From Clostridia bacterium (GTDB taxonomy: Bacteria; Bacillota_A; Clostridia; Oscillospirales; Acutalibacteraceae), in contig RZYX01000024.1 in NCBI GenBank assembly GCA_009930155.1, forward strand, positions 1 to 24,530: a stretch of 24,530 bases of DNA, given 5' to 3'. The notes beneath the pieces were generated by a model. That model made no database searches, was not told the DNA's origin, and saw nothing but the letters and a program-made list of their open reading frames with translations. Both the position numbers and the translations under genes were made by a program. Below, piece by piece: positions 7,495 through 15,717 of this stretch. Numbering within the stretch: the stretch's first letter is position 1; each line of letters begins with the position of its first letter.

Positions 7495-8223
7495 CTATAT
7501 TACCATTCCACCATTGACTCCTATTACCTGCCCTGTAATAAATCTTGCTTTTTCCCCACTCAAAAATAGTGCAAGCTGTGCAATGTCGTTTGGCGTTCCT
7601 ATTATCCCCAGTGGCGTTTCTTCCCTCAGCTGCTGAACAGTGCTTACATCCAAGCCCTCATTCATCTGTGTTTCTATTACTCCAGGACAAATGCAATTAA
7701 CCCTTATGTTTGATGGCCCCACCTCTTTTGCAAGTGCCTTTGTAAGCCCCACCACCGCTGCCTTTGATGCAGAGTAATGCACCTCACATGATGCTCCTAC
7801 TTGACCCCACATAGAAGATATGTTAATTATACTACCACGCTTTTCGCTAATCATTGATGGCAATACAGCTTTGCAACAATTAAAGACACCTTTAACATTA
7901 ACATCAAACATTCTGTCAAAATCGCTCTCTGTTATATCGCAAAAAAGCTTTTGCTGTGCTATTCCCGCATTGTTGACAAGCACTTCTACTTTACCCATAG
8001 TGCCCTCAATCTCCTGTAGCATTTGTTTTACTGCCTGTGCATCGCTAACATCGGCACAAAAAGCTTTTGCAGAATAACCACACTTAATAAGCTTCTGTTC
8101 AAGCAACACTGCCTGCTCTTTTGAACTACTATAATTTATTGCTACACAATAACCATTTTGGGCAAACAAGGTTGCAATCTGTTCCCCTATTCCTCTTGAA
8201 GCACCTGTTATTAAAGCTGTCAA
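7495..8223 (-). CDS. ymfI: SDR-family reductase, probable EF-P 5-aminopentanone reductase (YmfI-like)
   Basis: A 242-aa NAD(P)H-dependent short-chain dehydrogenase/reductase with all catalytic elements: TGASRGIG (6-13), NNAG (84-87), S137, and Y150-x3-K154 in HYSASKAAV. The stretch NNAGIAQQKLF and the NISSMWG...GASCEVHYSASK block are what I recall from the clostridial relatives of Bacillus YmfI, which reduces the aminopentanone on elongation factor P to the mature 5-aminopentanol. FabG-type 3-oxoacyl-ACP reductase is the alternative. No fatty-acid or efp gene is adjacent. The start codon is TTG at 8223, with AGGGAG 8 nt upstream. Confidence 0.78.
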   Translation of the reverse strand: MTALITGASRGIGEQIATLFAQNGYCVAINYSSSKEQAVLLEQKLIKCGYSAKAFCADVSDAQAVKQMLQEIEGTMGKVEVLVNNAGIAQQKLFCDITESDFDRMFDVNVKGVFNCCKAVLPSMISEKRGSIINISSMWGQVGASCEVHYSASKAAVVGLTKALAKEVGPSNIRVNCICPGVIETQMNEGLDVSTVQQLREETPLGIIGTPNDIAQLALFLSGEKARFITGQVIGVNGGMVI

Positions 8224-8237
8224 TTAAAACACTCCCT

Positions 8238-8269
8238 AAAAAAATACCCCATGCATTAGCACAGGGCAT
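8238..8269 (-). terminator. Intrinsic terminator between the lipoprotein and reductase genes
   Basis: On the minus strand, an 11-pair stem including three G-T pairs with a 4-nt loop is followed by seven T. It sits 17 bp after the lipoprotein stop and directly before the ribosome binding site of the reductase. It may end the first transcript or attenuate read-through into the second. Confidence 0.65.
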
Positions 8270-8286
8270 TAATATTAAACTTAAAA

Positions 8287-8991
8287 TTATGATGTTGGGT
8301 TATCAATCTGTGATACAAACTGACCTACTGATTCAGGGTCATTTGTATACTCTGAAGGAATAACAAACATATCCTCTGTTACATTACCTGAAACACCAAA
8401 CTTCTGATAGCCCGAAGCAATTCCATCAACAGAAACAACGCCCTTCATAACAAGCTCGCCATCCTTAAACAAAAATCTCGAAGACTGCTGATTAGATGGA
8501 TTTGTGTAATCCTCATAGCTATATGTTACACCATTAACATCTACTGTTCCCTCTTCAACATAAGAAAGTGCATTAAGCTGAATATACGCACCCTTAAGGA
8601 ATGATGTTAATTCTAGCAATTGTTGCTCACCAATCTCGCTATAGGTTCTAAGGCTTGAAAACAATAATATTTTCTTAGTGCCATTAATTATAACGCTTAT
8701 TGGAAGCTGTGTTCCATCATTCAAAGGCATATTCAGAGTGAGCATTTTTTTAGTTGAACCTAAAATTGTAATCGTAACAGGAATAACTGTTGTATCTTCC
8801 AGTACCATTTCAGTTGTAATCATATATTTACCTGTTTTATTAATGTCAATATACTCTTTAAGTAATCTTCCCTCATTAACATCTTGGGTTTCGCTTATGT
8901 CTGGTGTTGGTTTATCATCTTCTTTGTTGCATGCACAAGCAAATGTAAAGAACATCGTGATAACAAGTAACATCGATATAACTTTTTTCAT
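8287..8991 (-). CDS. Putative lipoprotein of unknown function
   Basis: I do not recognise the family. The 234-aa product has a type II signal peptide (MKK, hydrophobic stretch 4-18, then FACAC; either Cys could be lipidated, the second being followed by Asn). A short charged, Asp/Glu/Pro-rich stretch (residues about 22-42) leads into a predominantly beta-looking domain with repeated hydrophobic strands, for example TVIPVTITILG and LPISVIINGTK. This resembles small periplasm-facing LolA/LppX-like beta folds, but that is only an impression. GGAG precedes the ATG, and the gene has its own promoter at 9038-9066. No role is offered. Confidence 0.75.
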   Translation of the reverse strand: MKKVISMLLVITMFFTFACACNKEDDKPTPDISETQDVNEGRLLKEYIDINKTGKYMITTEMVLEDTTVIPVTITILGSTKKMLTLNMPLNDGTQLPISVIINGTKKILLFSSLRTYSEIGEQQLLELTSFLKGAYIQLNALSYVEEGTVDVNGVTYSYEDYTNPSNQQSSRFLFKDGELVMKGVVSVDGIASGYQKFGVSGNVTEDMFVIPSEYTNDPESVGQFVSQIDNPTS

Positions 8992-9037
8992 AAAAATAAT
9001 ACTCCATTCTAAATTAATCTTTTAAATACTATTTCTT

Positions 9038-9066
9038 ATGTTATCATAGCCTTTTTATTATGTCAA
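9038..9066 (-). promoter_or_regulatory. Promoter of the unknown lipoprotein gene
   Basis: On the minus strand: TTGACA (9061-9066), 17-bp spacer, TAACAT (9038-9043) with TGA extension. Confidence 0.65.
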
Positions 9067-9118
9067 TTAACCTGTGCAAATTATAATGTCATTTATCAAA
9101 AAAATTTTTAAAAGTCTA

Positions 9119-9147
9119 TTGCAAAAGCCTTACTTAACTTTTATAAT
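9119..9147 (+). promoter_or_regulatory. Promoter of tRNA-Thr
   Basis: TTGCAA (9119-9124), 17-bp spacer, TATAAT (9142-9147), about 28 bp before the mature tRNA. Confidence 0.7.
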
Positions 9148-9175
9148 ATAAATGTATGATTATAAAATCTTATAT

Positions 9176-9250
9176 GCTACTGTGGCTCAATGGTAAAGCA
9201 CTTCACTCGTAATGAAGGGATTGTGAGTTCGATTCTCACCAGTAGCTCCA
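9176..9250 (+). tRNA. tRNA-Thr, anticodon CGU
   Basis: A cloverleaf of 75 nt. It has a perfect 7-bp acceptor stem (GCTACTG with CAGTAGC), a 3-bp D stem, an anticodon stem CTTCA/TGAAG with loop CTCGTAA giving anticodon CGU (reads ACG), a 5-bp T stem GTGAG/CTCAC with TTCGATT loop, and an encoded CCA end after discriminator T. It stands alone with its own promoter and terminator. I see no attachment-site duplication of its 3' end nearby. Confidence 0.95.
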
Positions 9251-9252
9251 CT

Positions 9253-9293
9253 AAAAAAGAGTATGGACACTAATTGTGTCTATACTCTTTTTT
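9253..9293. terminator. Bidirectional terminator between tRNA-Thr and ablB
   Basis: An 18-bp stem with one G-T pair (9253-9270 with 9276-9293, 5-nt loop) has A6 on the left and T6 on the right, so it can act on both strands. It ends the tRNA transcript and probably the convergent ablAB transcript, whose last stop is at 9353. Confidence 0.85.
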
Positions 9294-9352
9294 ACAATTT
9301 AACTGTTCCAAACAAACATCTTTCTTGTTACAGCATAAATACTTTAATTATT

Positions 9353-10201
9353 TTAAATAGAGTTCATATGCTTATACCAAACATTCATGCTTTCTATCTG
9401 TCCAGAAATATCCGTATTGTTTACAAGAGTTCCAGCATAAGTATAACCGCATTTTGCAAATGTTATATTCATACCTGCTGACTTAGCTCTTGCTATTGTG
9501 TATGCAGTCTTTATGCCTATCTGTTTAAGTTCGTTTTCCATTACATCAAGCAGATACAAAGCATAACCCTTACCACGATGCTCATCTAAAACCGCAAAAT
9601 CAGTCATTTCTGCATTAGAATAATTTTTTTGAAATTCTATAGAAGACAACGCTACCAATTTATTATTTATCCATATTCCAAAATATATTACATCTTCACT
9701 CATAGTTTTTAAAATATATTCCTCATCATGTATCGGGAATGGATAAGTTTTAAATACATTGCGATAAACTTCTACCATATTGGAAGCATCTTTCTGGGTA
9801 GCACATCTACATATAAAACCTTTATTCTCTTGTTTTATATAAGTCTGTGTTCCCTTTTGCTTCGCTATACTAATTATTTTATTTTGCTCTTCTAAGTTTG
9901 TATCAATATTTCGAGCTTCATCAAAATATTTGCATAAAAAGCAACCGTCAGACTCGCCTTTATAAAACTTTGGTATAACCGCCTCAACCTTATAACCATT
10001 AGTTTCAAAAATATTTTTATGACACAATGGAATTTTTGCAATTATTTTTGTATATCCTTTTTGGGCAGCTAATTCATCAAGTTCTCTCGTTATGCAAGGC
10101 AAATCATTAACATCAAGAGACATAAGATAAATTCTATTACTATTTTGCCCATGATGAATTATTGAATTTCCTATTTTGCATATTGAATCAAACATTTTCA
10201 C
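9353..10201 (-). CDS. ablB: Beta-lysine N6-acetyltransferase
   Basis: The enzyme acetylates L-beta-lysine to N-epsilon-acetyl-beta-lysine, a compatible solute known from methanogens and some bacteria. The 282-aa product has an N-terminal domain (1-125) typical of AblB, with [18 protein letters not shown] at 69-86 and a small Cys-containing segment (CFLC). A C-terminal GNAT domain (about 131-282) carries the acetyl-CoA loop HRGKGYA at 208-214. The gene overlaps ablA by 14 bp, so the two are almost certainly cotranscribed and coupled. An in-frame ATG two codons in (10195) is an alternative start. The assignment rests on both domain layout and pairing with ablA. Confidence 0.92.
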   Translation of the reverse strand: MKMFDSICKIGNSIIHHGQNSNRIYLMSLDVNDLPCITRELDELAAQKGYTKIIAKIPLCHKNIFETNGYKVEAVIPKFYKGESDGCFLCKYFDEARNIDTNLEEQNKIISIAKQKGTQTYIKQENKGFICRCATQKDASNMVEVYRNVFKTYPFPIHDEEYILKTMSEDVIYFGIWINNKLVALSSIEFQKNYSNAEMTDFAVLDEHRGKGYALYLLDVMENELKQIGIKTAYTIARAKSAGMNITFAKCGYTYAGTLVNNTDISGQIESMNVWYKHMNSI

Positions 10202-11504
10202 TCTCCAACTCCTCTATATCATCACTTGGTGTAAGTGTTATCATTTCATCATAATCGGCAAGGAGCCTTGAAATACCTATTGTTTTGCTCTCATCTGCCT
10301 CATCCAGCTTTAACTGTAAATTGCAAGTATCGCATTTCAAGTCGCATGAATTAACTTTATAATTATAAGGTTCTTGATATGTTGTAATCACGCCCTCATA
10401 ATTTCTTAATATTACCTTGTTTGTCGACCAAGATACAATATAATTTGGTGCAACAGGAATCTTTCCTCCGCCTCCTGGTGCATCAACAACAAAGGTTGGC
10501 ACTGCAAATCCGCTTGTGTGCCCCCTTAAGCTTTCCATTATTTCAATACCCTTGCCTATCGGGGTTCTAAAATGCTCAAGTCCCTCTGATAAATCGCACT
10601 GATAAATATAGTATGGACGAACTCTGTTCTGCACTAACTTATGAACAAGCTTTTTCATAATTCTTGGGCAATCATTTACGCCTGCAAGAAGAACAGATTG
10701 ATTTCCAAGAGGTATACCTGCAAAGGCAAGCTTTTTTAAAGCCTCTTTTGAAGAACGTGTAACTTCTTTTGGATGGTTAAAGTGGGTGTTTATCCACAAA
10801 ACTTTATGCTTTTTTAACATTTCTACAAGTTCATTCGTTATTCTTTGAGGAAGAACAACTGGGGTTCTTGTTCCTATTCTAACTACCTCAACATGTTCGA
10901 TTTGGTCAAGCTCTCCAAGTATCCAGTCGAGTGTATCATCAGGAAGCAAAAATGGATCTCCACCCGAAAGTAATACATCTCTTACAACAGGAGTGTCTTT
11001 TATGTAATCTATACCCTTTTGTATCTGTTCTTTTGAAGGTATACAATCAAGATCTCCCACTTTTCTTTTTCTTGTACAATGCCTACAATACATAGAACAT
11101 ACATTACTTATATGAAATAAAACCCTGTCTGGATATCTATGAGTAATACCTTCAACGGGGCTATCCTTATCCTCTGCTAAAGGATCTGCCATATCATATT
11201 CGGCAATATGCAGTTCCCTAATGTCAGGAAAAGCCTGTTTAAATATAGGGTCATTTTTATAATCCTCTGTATCTATAAGAGAAAGATAATAAGGAGTTAT
11301 CGCCATTGGAAACTTCTCTAAAACCTCTGCATATTGCTTCTTATCTTCCTCTGGAAAAGTTATACCTAATATTTTTTCTACTGTATCAATTTTTCTTATA
11401 GTATTGCTAACTTGCCATTTCCAGTCGTTCCATAAAATTAATGAACTATCATTAATTTTATCTGAATCCATTTTATGTTTAGTCAGTTCAATCATTGTAT
11501 TCAT
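10188..11504 (-). CDS. ablA: L-lysine 2,3-aminomutase (radical SAM, PLP)
   Basis: The enzyme converts L-lysine to L-beta-lysine. The 438-aa product has the radical-SAM cluster motif C136-x3-C140-x2-C143 (SMYCRHC), [11 protein letters not shown] (180-190, SAM binding), the PLP lysine K348 in PGGGGKIP, and probable zinc ligands C279, C387, C391 and C394. These match the KamA family. Pairing with ablB favours a role in osmolyte synthesis over lysine fermentation, since no kamD/kamE or other fermentation genes are nearby. The start is an ATG with AAGGAG 10 nt upstream; a second ATG three codons in is possible. Expression is probably controlled by the long leader at 11505-11844. Confidence 0.95.
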   Translation of the reverse strand: MNTMIELTKHKMDSDKINDSSLILWNDWKWQVSNTIRKIDTVEKILGITFPEEDKKQYAEVLEKFPMAITPYYLSLIDTEDYKNDPIFKQAFPDIRELHIAEYDMADPLAEDKDSPVEGITHRYPDRVLFHISNVCSMYCRHCTRKRKVGDLDCIPSKEQIQKGIDYIKDTPVVRDVLLSGGDPFLLPDDTLDWILGELDQIEHVEVVRIGTRTPVVLPQRITNELVEMLKKHKVLWINTHFNHPKEVTRSSKEALKKLAFAGIPLGNQSVLLAGVNDCPRIMKKLVHKLVQNRVRPYYIYQCDLSEGLEHFRTPIGKGIEIMESLRGHTSGFAVPTFVVDAPGGGGKIPVAPNYIVSWSTNKVILRNYEGVITTYQEPYNYKVNSCDLKCDTCNLQLKLDEADESKTIGISRLLADYDEMITLTPSDDIEELESENV

Positions 11505-11549
11505 TTAATACACACTCCTTTAAAATGTTTTTTAGAATTAATTGTAAAA

Positions 11550-11585
11550 AAGCACTCTAACTCTATTAATAGAGTTAGAGTGCTT
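11550..11585 (-). terminator. Perfect-palindrome terminator in the ablA leader
   Basis: A 36-bp perfect palindrome (18-bp arms, no extra spacer) gives a very stable hairpin with CTATTAATAG at the tip. It is followed on the minus strand by six T in total, 46 bp before the ablA ATG. T follows on the ablA side only. Placed between promoter and gene, it is a leader terminator. Confidence 0.85.
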
Positions 11586-11844
11586 AAGCTTCCCTGTTAA
11601 ACAGTTCACTTTATGCCATAATAATTATAGCATAGGTTATGACCATTTGATCCTAACCAAACCCCAGTTCTAATTAGTATTTTTCAGTAGAATTTTTGGA
11701 TTGTTATGACAAGCTAACTTATCCCCACATCAAAAACAAATGCGTGGAAAAGCTCACAAGTCTCCTACTAAAACTACCTACTTCATAAACCAAAACCATA
11801 TTAAGTTTTTACCAAAAGTACCTACGCTACAACAAATAAATATC
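11586..11844 (-). promoter_or_regulatory. Long structured leader of ablAB, candidate riboswitch of unknown class
   Basis: The promoter at 11851-11879 predicts an untranslated leader of about 340 nt ending in the palindromic terminator. A conspicuous internal stem-loop lies at about 11711-11755: AGCTTTTCCACGCAT facing ATGTGGGGATAAGTTAGCT, with an internal mismatch and loops. A small CTGTT-T-AACAG palindrome lies shortly before the terminator. I looked for the lysine riboswitch (AGAGGUGC...GCCGAAG), T-box (GGGUGGNACC) and ydaO c-di-AMP elements and did not find them. From 11880 to 11960 I see nothing further. Confidence 0.5.
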
Positions 11845-11850
11845 TTATAT

Positions 11851-11879
11851 ATTATATCATATTGTCTTAACTGTGTCAA
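11851..11879 (-). promoter_or_regulatory. Consensus SigA promoter of ablAB
   Basis: On the minus strand: TTGACA (11874-11879), 17-bp spacer, TATAAT (11851-11856), plus TGA extension. This is a full-consensus promoter, which suggests that control is exerted downstream in the leader. Confidence 0.85.
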
Positions 11880-11965
11880 AAATCTTGTAAAATAGAATAA
11901 TAATCAAAAATAATTTCATGCTTTTATATTGTCCTTATTTCCTCTTATTTATGACTATATACAAC

Positions 11966-11994
11966 TTGTAAACCTATATTCTATATGTTATAAT
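11966..11994 (+). promoter_or_regulatory. Promoter of the acyltransferase/zinc-ribbon operon
   Basis: TTGTAA (11966-11971), 17-bp spacer, TATAAT (11989-11994) with TGT extension. The ATG at 12025 follows about 25 nt after the predicted start, with AAGGAG before it. Confidence 0.7.
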
Positions 11995-12024
11995 TCGGAT
12001 ATTAATAGTTAGGAAGGAGCAGCT

Positions 12025-13320
12025 ATGAAAACTGGCAAAAATCTTTCAGCTGAGCGTCTTGCAGGCTGGTTTAAACTTGATAATGCCGGAACAGTTTTTC
12101 CGGGTCAAAACACTTCCACTTGGTCTAATGTTTTTCGTATGACTGCTGTACTAGATGAAACAATTAACCCAGAAATATTAAGACAAGCTGTAATCGATAC
12201 TCTACCCCGTTTTCCTTGTTTTGATGTTGAAATGCATAGAGGACTTTTTTGGTATTATCTTGAAAAAAACCGTAATCAATGCCCACCTATTTTACCAGAC
12301 ATTAAAAACCCATGTACAAGAATAAAGTGGTATGAAAATGGAAGGTTTTTATTTAGAGTATATTACCGTGAAAACCGCATATCCGTTGAATTTTACCACG
12401 CTCTTACAGATGCTTATGGGGTTTCTCGCTTTCTTTGCACTATGGTTGCACAATATTTGCGTTTGCGTGGATATAATATTCCTGCTGGAGAATCTGTGTT
12501 AGATATTAATCATCCCGCAACCGAAGATGAGCTTGAAGACGCTTTTTCAAAATTTGCAAGCTCTAAAGCAAAACTATATACAAAAAGCACTTCCGTATAT
12601 CACACAAAGGGTGCAAGGCTTCCCATTCACACATGCAATGTAACAACTGGATTCTTTTCAATAACAGAGCTTAAAGAACAAGCGTCTAAATATAATGTTA
12701 CAATTACTGAATTTATTGCCTCTATTTTTGTTGACATACTTTATAATAAACAATTAAAAGAAAATAAAAAGCAAAAAGTCATTGGTGCTCAAATACCTGT
12801 TAATTTACGCAACTCATTTAAAACTAATACTTTGCGTAATTTCTCACTTTGCTATCAAATAAATCTTGACCCTATGATGGGCGACTATACTTTTGAAGAA
12901 ATCGTTCAAAACACCGCACTTAATTTAAGATGTATAAATAATCCAAAGCAGCTTAATGCTATGATGACAAACAATATAAATAAAGAACGAAATATTGCAA
13001 CAAGAATAGTTCCTCTGTTTTTAAAAAACGCTATTATGAGTGTTTACTTTGGCATAAGTGCTGAAAGCACAACAAGCGTACTTTTCTCTAATGTAGGGCT
13101 TATCAAATTACCTGAAGAAATGAAAGAACATGTAAGTGCAATCACCCTTATCCCTCCTCATGGCATTCGCAATGCTGCACGCACCGCCGCTGTGGGTTAT
13201 GGAGATATTATGAGCATATCTTTTACAAATGTTTTTGATTCAATGGATGTTGAAAAAGAATTTTTTACAAGACTTGTAAAAATGGGCATTCATATAAAAA
13301 TAGAAAGCAATAAAGATTAG
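12025..13320 (+). CDS. Condensation-fold acyltransferase (alcohol acetyltransferase/PapA-like)
   Basis: A 431-aa cytoplasmic protein of the chloramphenicol-acetyltransferase/condensation superfamily. The N-terminal half has the catalytic HxxxD motif in FYHALTDAYGVSRFL (about residue 125-140). The C-terminal half begins with a FFSITELKEQASKYNVTITEF segment, typical of the second CAT-like subdomain, and has a late NVGLIKLPEEMKEH stretch similar to the usual solvent-channel DFGWG region but without that motif. It likely transfers an acyl group to an alcohol or amine; donor and acceptor are unknown. Strong AAGGAG before the ATG. It is coupled to the zinc-ribbon membrane gene whose ribosome binding site overlaps this stop codon. 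Confidence 0.8.
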   Translation: MKTGKNLSAERLAGWFKLDNAGTVFPGQNTSTWSNVFRMTAVLDETINPEILRQAVIDTLPRFPCFDVEMHRGLFWYYLEKNRNQCPPILPDIKNPCTRIKWYENGRFLFRVYYRENRISVEFYHALTDAYGVSRFLCTMVAQYLRLRGYNIPAGESVLDINHPATEDELEDAFSKFASSKAKLYTKSTSVYHTKGARLPIHTCNVTTGFFSITELKEQASKYNVTITEFIASIFVDILYNKQLKENKKQKVIGAQIPVNLRNSFKTNTLRNFSLCYQINLDPMMGDYTFEEIVQNTALNLRCINNPKQLNAMMTNNINKERNIATRIVPLFLKNAIMSVYFGISAESTTSVLFSNVGLIKLPEEMKEHVSAITLIPPHGIRNAARTAAVGYGDIMSISFTNVFDSMDVEKEFFTRLVKMGIHIKIESNKD

Positions 13321-13333
13321 GAGGTAAATACTT

Positions 13334-14041
13334 ATGTCATATTGTGTAAATTGTGGGGTTGAGCTTGATAAAAGTGCAAAATCATGTGCTCTTTGTGATG
13401 CTCCTGTTGTAAATCCTTTTATTGACGAAAATATAGAGCCTACACCAGCACCATACTCTGACAATATATTTATTCCGTCATCTGCAAGCAGAAGATATCT
13501 TGCATTTATACTTTCTGTTATACTACTTATCCCAAACATTGTTTGTAGTGTAACAAATTTAATTATACCTGAATATGGATTATGGGCAATATATGTTAAT
13601 GCTACTAGCCTTTTGTGTTTTATAATTTTTATTTTTCCATTTCTGTTTCATAAAGTATATCCATATCTGATACTTATCTTAGATACTGTATCCGTCATTC
13701 TTTATATTTACTTCTTTTCTGCAATGTATGAACAGCACAACTGGTTCTTACTTTTAGCTTTACCTATAGTCGTATCGCTTGGATTTATTATTGCATTCTT
13801 TTTAACATGGGTTCGTAAAAAGAAAAGAGACTGGCCATATATACTCATATTTATATTAGCTGATATAGGAATATATTCTGCAATAACCGAATTGCTATTT
13901 CATTTCTACTATAAGACAGATAATATTTTTCAATATTCTATTATTATTATTGTTTCTTGCGTTTCTTTAATTTGTTTCTTTCTATTTGTTGCAAAAAATA
14001 AACGGTTTAGAACATGGCTTGCAAAGCGTCTTTTTGTATAA
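13334..14041 (+). CDS. Zinc-ribbon membrane protein, DUF6320-like
   Basis: A 235-aa protein of unknown function. The N-terminus is a short zinc ribbon with C4-x2-C7 and C18-x2-C21, followed by a Pro-rich linker (to about residue 50). About six hydrophobic segments then fill residues 55-225, and the protein ends in a basic tail (KNKRFRTWLAKR). The layout matches the family I recall as DUF6320. AGGAGG overlaps the stop codon of the upstream acyltransferase and the gap is 13 bp, so the two are cotranscribed and probably function together, for example as a membrane partner presenting or receiving the acylated product. That role is inference. Confidence 0.75.
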   Translation: MSYCVNCGVELDKSAKSCALCDAPVVNPFIDENIEPTPAPYSDNIFIPSSASRRYLAFILSVILLIPNIVCSVTNLIIPEYGLWAIYVNATSLLCFIIFIFPFLFHKVYPYLILILDTVSVILYIYFFSAMYEQHNWFLLLALPIVVSLGFIIAFFLTWVRKKKRDWPYILIFILADIGIYSAITELLFHFYYKTDNIFQYSIIIIVSCVSLICFFLFVAKNKRFRTWLAKRLFV

Positions 14042-14067
14042 ACGCTGAGTAACAAACACAATATTTA

Positions 14068-14102
14068 AAACATAAACTTAATAATAGTAAGTATTTGTTT
14101 TT
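14068..14102 (+). terminator. Possible terminator after the zinc-ribbon gene
   Basis: An imperfect stem (AAACA..ACTTA facing TAAGT..TGTTT) is followed by six T, about 30 bp after the stop. The stem has internal mismatches, so this is only a moderate candidate. The rest of 14103-14243 is AT-rich without a visible gene. Confidence 0.45.
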
Positions 14103-14243
14103 TAAAAATTAGTTTTATATTGTTGATCTTATTCACAATCAGATAAAAGCCGTAAATAAAGCAATTATAAATGACTATTTTAAACAATTAAATTTGCTTT
14201 AAACCGCTTAATAATTGTAAATATAACAATTATATTTTTTAGT

Positions 14244-14272
14244 TTGACAAGCATATAAATCGGTGCTATTAT
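14244..14272 (+). promoter_or_regulatory. Promoter of ktrB/ktrA
   Basis: TTGACA (14244-14249), 17-bp spacer, TATTAT (14267-14272) with TGC extension. The -10 box overlaps an in-frame ATG at 14271, which rules that codon out as the translation start if the promoter is real. Confidence 0.7.
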
Positions 14273-14312
14273 GGTGCTTAGCTTTTTACTAAATTTTTTG
14301 AAGGTGTTTTTT

Positions 14313-15683
14313 ATGGCTCCCGATTCTTCTACATTTAAAAAGAAAATGCAATTGAAACTTTTTTCGCCTACCAAAATTATAATGTGGGGTTTCGCTTCCA
14401 TAATTTTGGTGGGTGCATTACTTCTTTGCTTACCTATTTCAAGTAGATCCGGCGAGTTTACAAACTTTTTTGATTGTATCTTTACATCAACATCAGCAAC
14501 CTGTGTTACAGGCCTAGTAATTTATGACACATACACATACTGGTCTATTTTTGGTCAACTTATTATTTTATTGCTCATACAAATTGGCGGAATGGGATTT
14601 ATGACACTTGGCATATTTGCTGTTGCTTTAACAAAAAAGCATATAGGTCTGCGCGAACGATTTACAATGAAAGAAGCAATATCTGCACCATCTGTTGGAG
14701 GCATTGTAAGAATTGCAAGGTTCATCTTCTTTACCACTGTATCTATCGAAGCTTTTGGTGCATTCTTACTCTCCTTCAAATTTATACCTCAATTTGGTTT
14801 TTTAAAGGGAACTTATTTTTCCATATTTCATTCAATATCTGCTTTTTGCAATGCAGGATTTGACCTTATGGGTATTATTAAACCTTTTTCATCCCTCACC
14901 TCATATAGTAACAGTGTTCTTATAAACATCGTTATATGTTCCTTAATTGTTATAGGTGGATTAGGATTTTTTGTTTGGGATGATTTGCGTATTCATAAAT
15001 TTAATTTTAAACAATACAAACTTCATACCAAAATTGTAATTATTGTTACTTTATCTTTAATTGTTTGCGGTTTCTTTTCAATATTTGTTTTTGAAAGCAA
15101 TCATACATCCTTTGATAATTTAACATTGGGCAATCGTATTTTAATCTCTTTATTTCAATCAATAACACCCAGAACAGCAGGTTTTAATACAGTGGAATTG
15201 ACTTCATTGTCGGACGAAAGTCAGATACTTACAATCTGCCTTATGCTTATAGGTGGCTCACCAAGTTCTACTGCTGGAGGAATAAAAACAACTACACTTG
15301 CTGTTATGCTCTTATCCGTTGTTAGTGAACTTCGTAACCGAAAGAACATTGAATGCTTTAAGCGTAGAATTGACGACCAAACCGTACGCCATGCTTACAG
15401 TATACTTACAATGTATCTCTTCTTCTTCTTTATCGCTGCTGTACTCATTTCTGCTATCGATGATGTTTCTGTCAGCAAATCTATGTTTGAAACTGCATCT
15501 GCCATTGGCACAGTTGGTTTATCACTTGGAATCACCCCGCAGCTTAGCACAATTTCGCATATACTTCTCGGTTTGCTTATGTATATTGGCAGAGTTGGCG
15601 GGCTTACCATTCTTGTTGCATTTGCAAAAGCTTATCCAAACACAGTTTCTCAAATGCCACTAGAAAATATTACAGTTGGTTAA
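14313..15683 (+). CDS. ktrB: Potassium uptake transporter subunit KtrB (TrkH/KtrB family)
   Basis: The membrane subunit of a K+ uptake system. The 456-aa product shows the four pore-loop repeats of the superfamily in order: TSTSATCVTGL, SAFCNAGFDL, TPRTAGFNTV and SAIGTVGLSL, each with the selectivity-filter glycine, separated by transmembrane pairs. The frame opens at 14271, but that ATG lies in the predicted -10 box. The ATG at 14313 has GAAGGTG 6 nt upstream and starts a plausible cytoplasmic N-terminus (MAPDSSTFKKKMQ). It lies 34 bp before ktrA in one operon, about 3 kb from the osmolyte genes ablAB on the opposite strand. Confidence 0.93.
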   Translation: MAPDSSTFKKKMQLKLFSPTKIIMWGFASIILVGALLLCLPISSRSGEFTNFFDCIFTSTSATCVTGLVIYDTYTYWSIFGQLIILLLIQIGGMGFMTLGIFAVALTKKHIGLRERFTMKEAISAPSVGGIVRIARFIFFTTVSIEAFGAFLLSFKFIPQFGFLKGTYFSIFHSISAFCNAGFDLMGIIKPFSSLTSYSNSVLINIVICSLIVIGGLGFFVWDDLRIHKFNFKQYKLHTKIVIIVTLSLIVCGFFSIFVFESNHTSFDNLTLGNRILISLFQSITPRTAGFNTVELTSLSDESQILTICLMLIGGSPSSTAGGIKTTTLAVMLLSVVSELRNRKNIECFKRRIDDQTVRHAYSILTMYLFFFFIAAVLISAIDDVSVSKSMFETASAIGTVGLSLGITPQLSTISHILLGLLMYIGRVGGLTILVAFAKAYPNTVSQMPLENITVG

Positions 15684-15717
15684 AACTTATTTAGCACTTA
15701 ATTAAAGGAGTATCATT

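Noticed and set aside
9176..9250. tRNA-Thr as an integration site for a mobile element
   Set aside because: No integrase, no repeat of the tRNA 3' end and no foreign-looking genes flank it.
11586..11844. Lysine riboswitch or T-box before the lysine aminomutase gene
   Set aside because: Expected from function, but the conserved L-box core and the T-box GGGUGGNACC sequence are not present on the minus strand.
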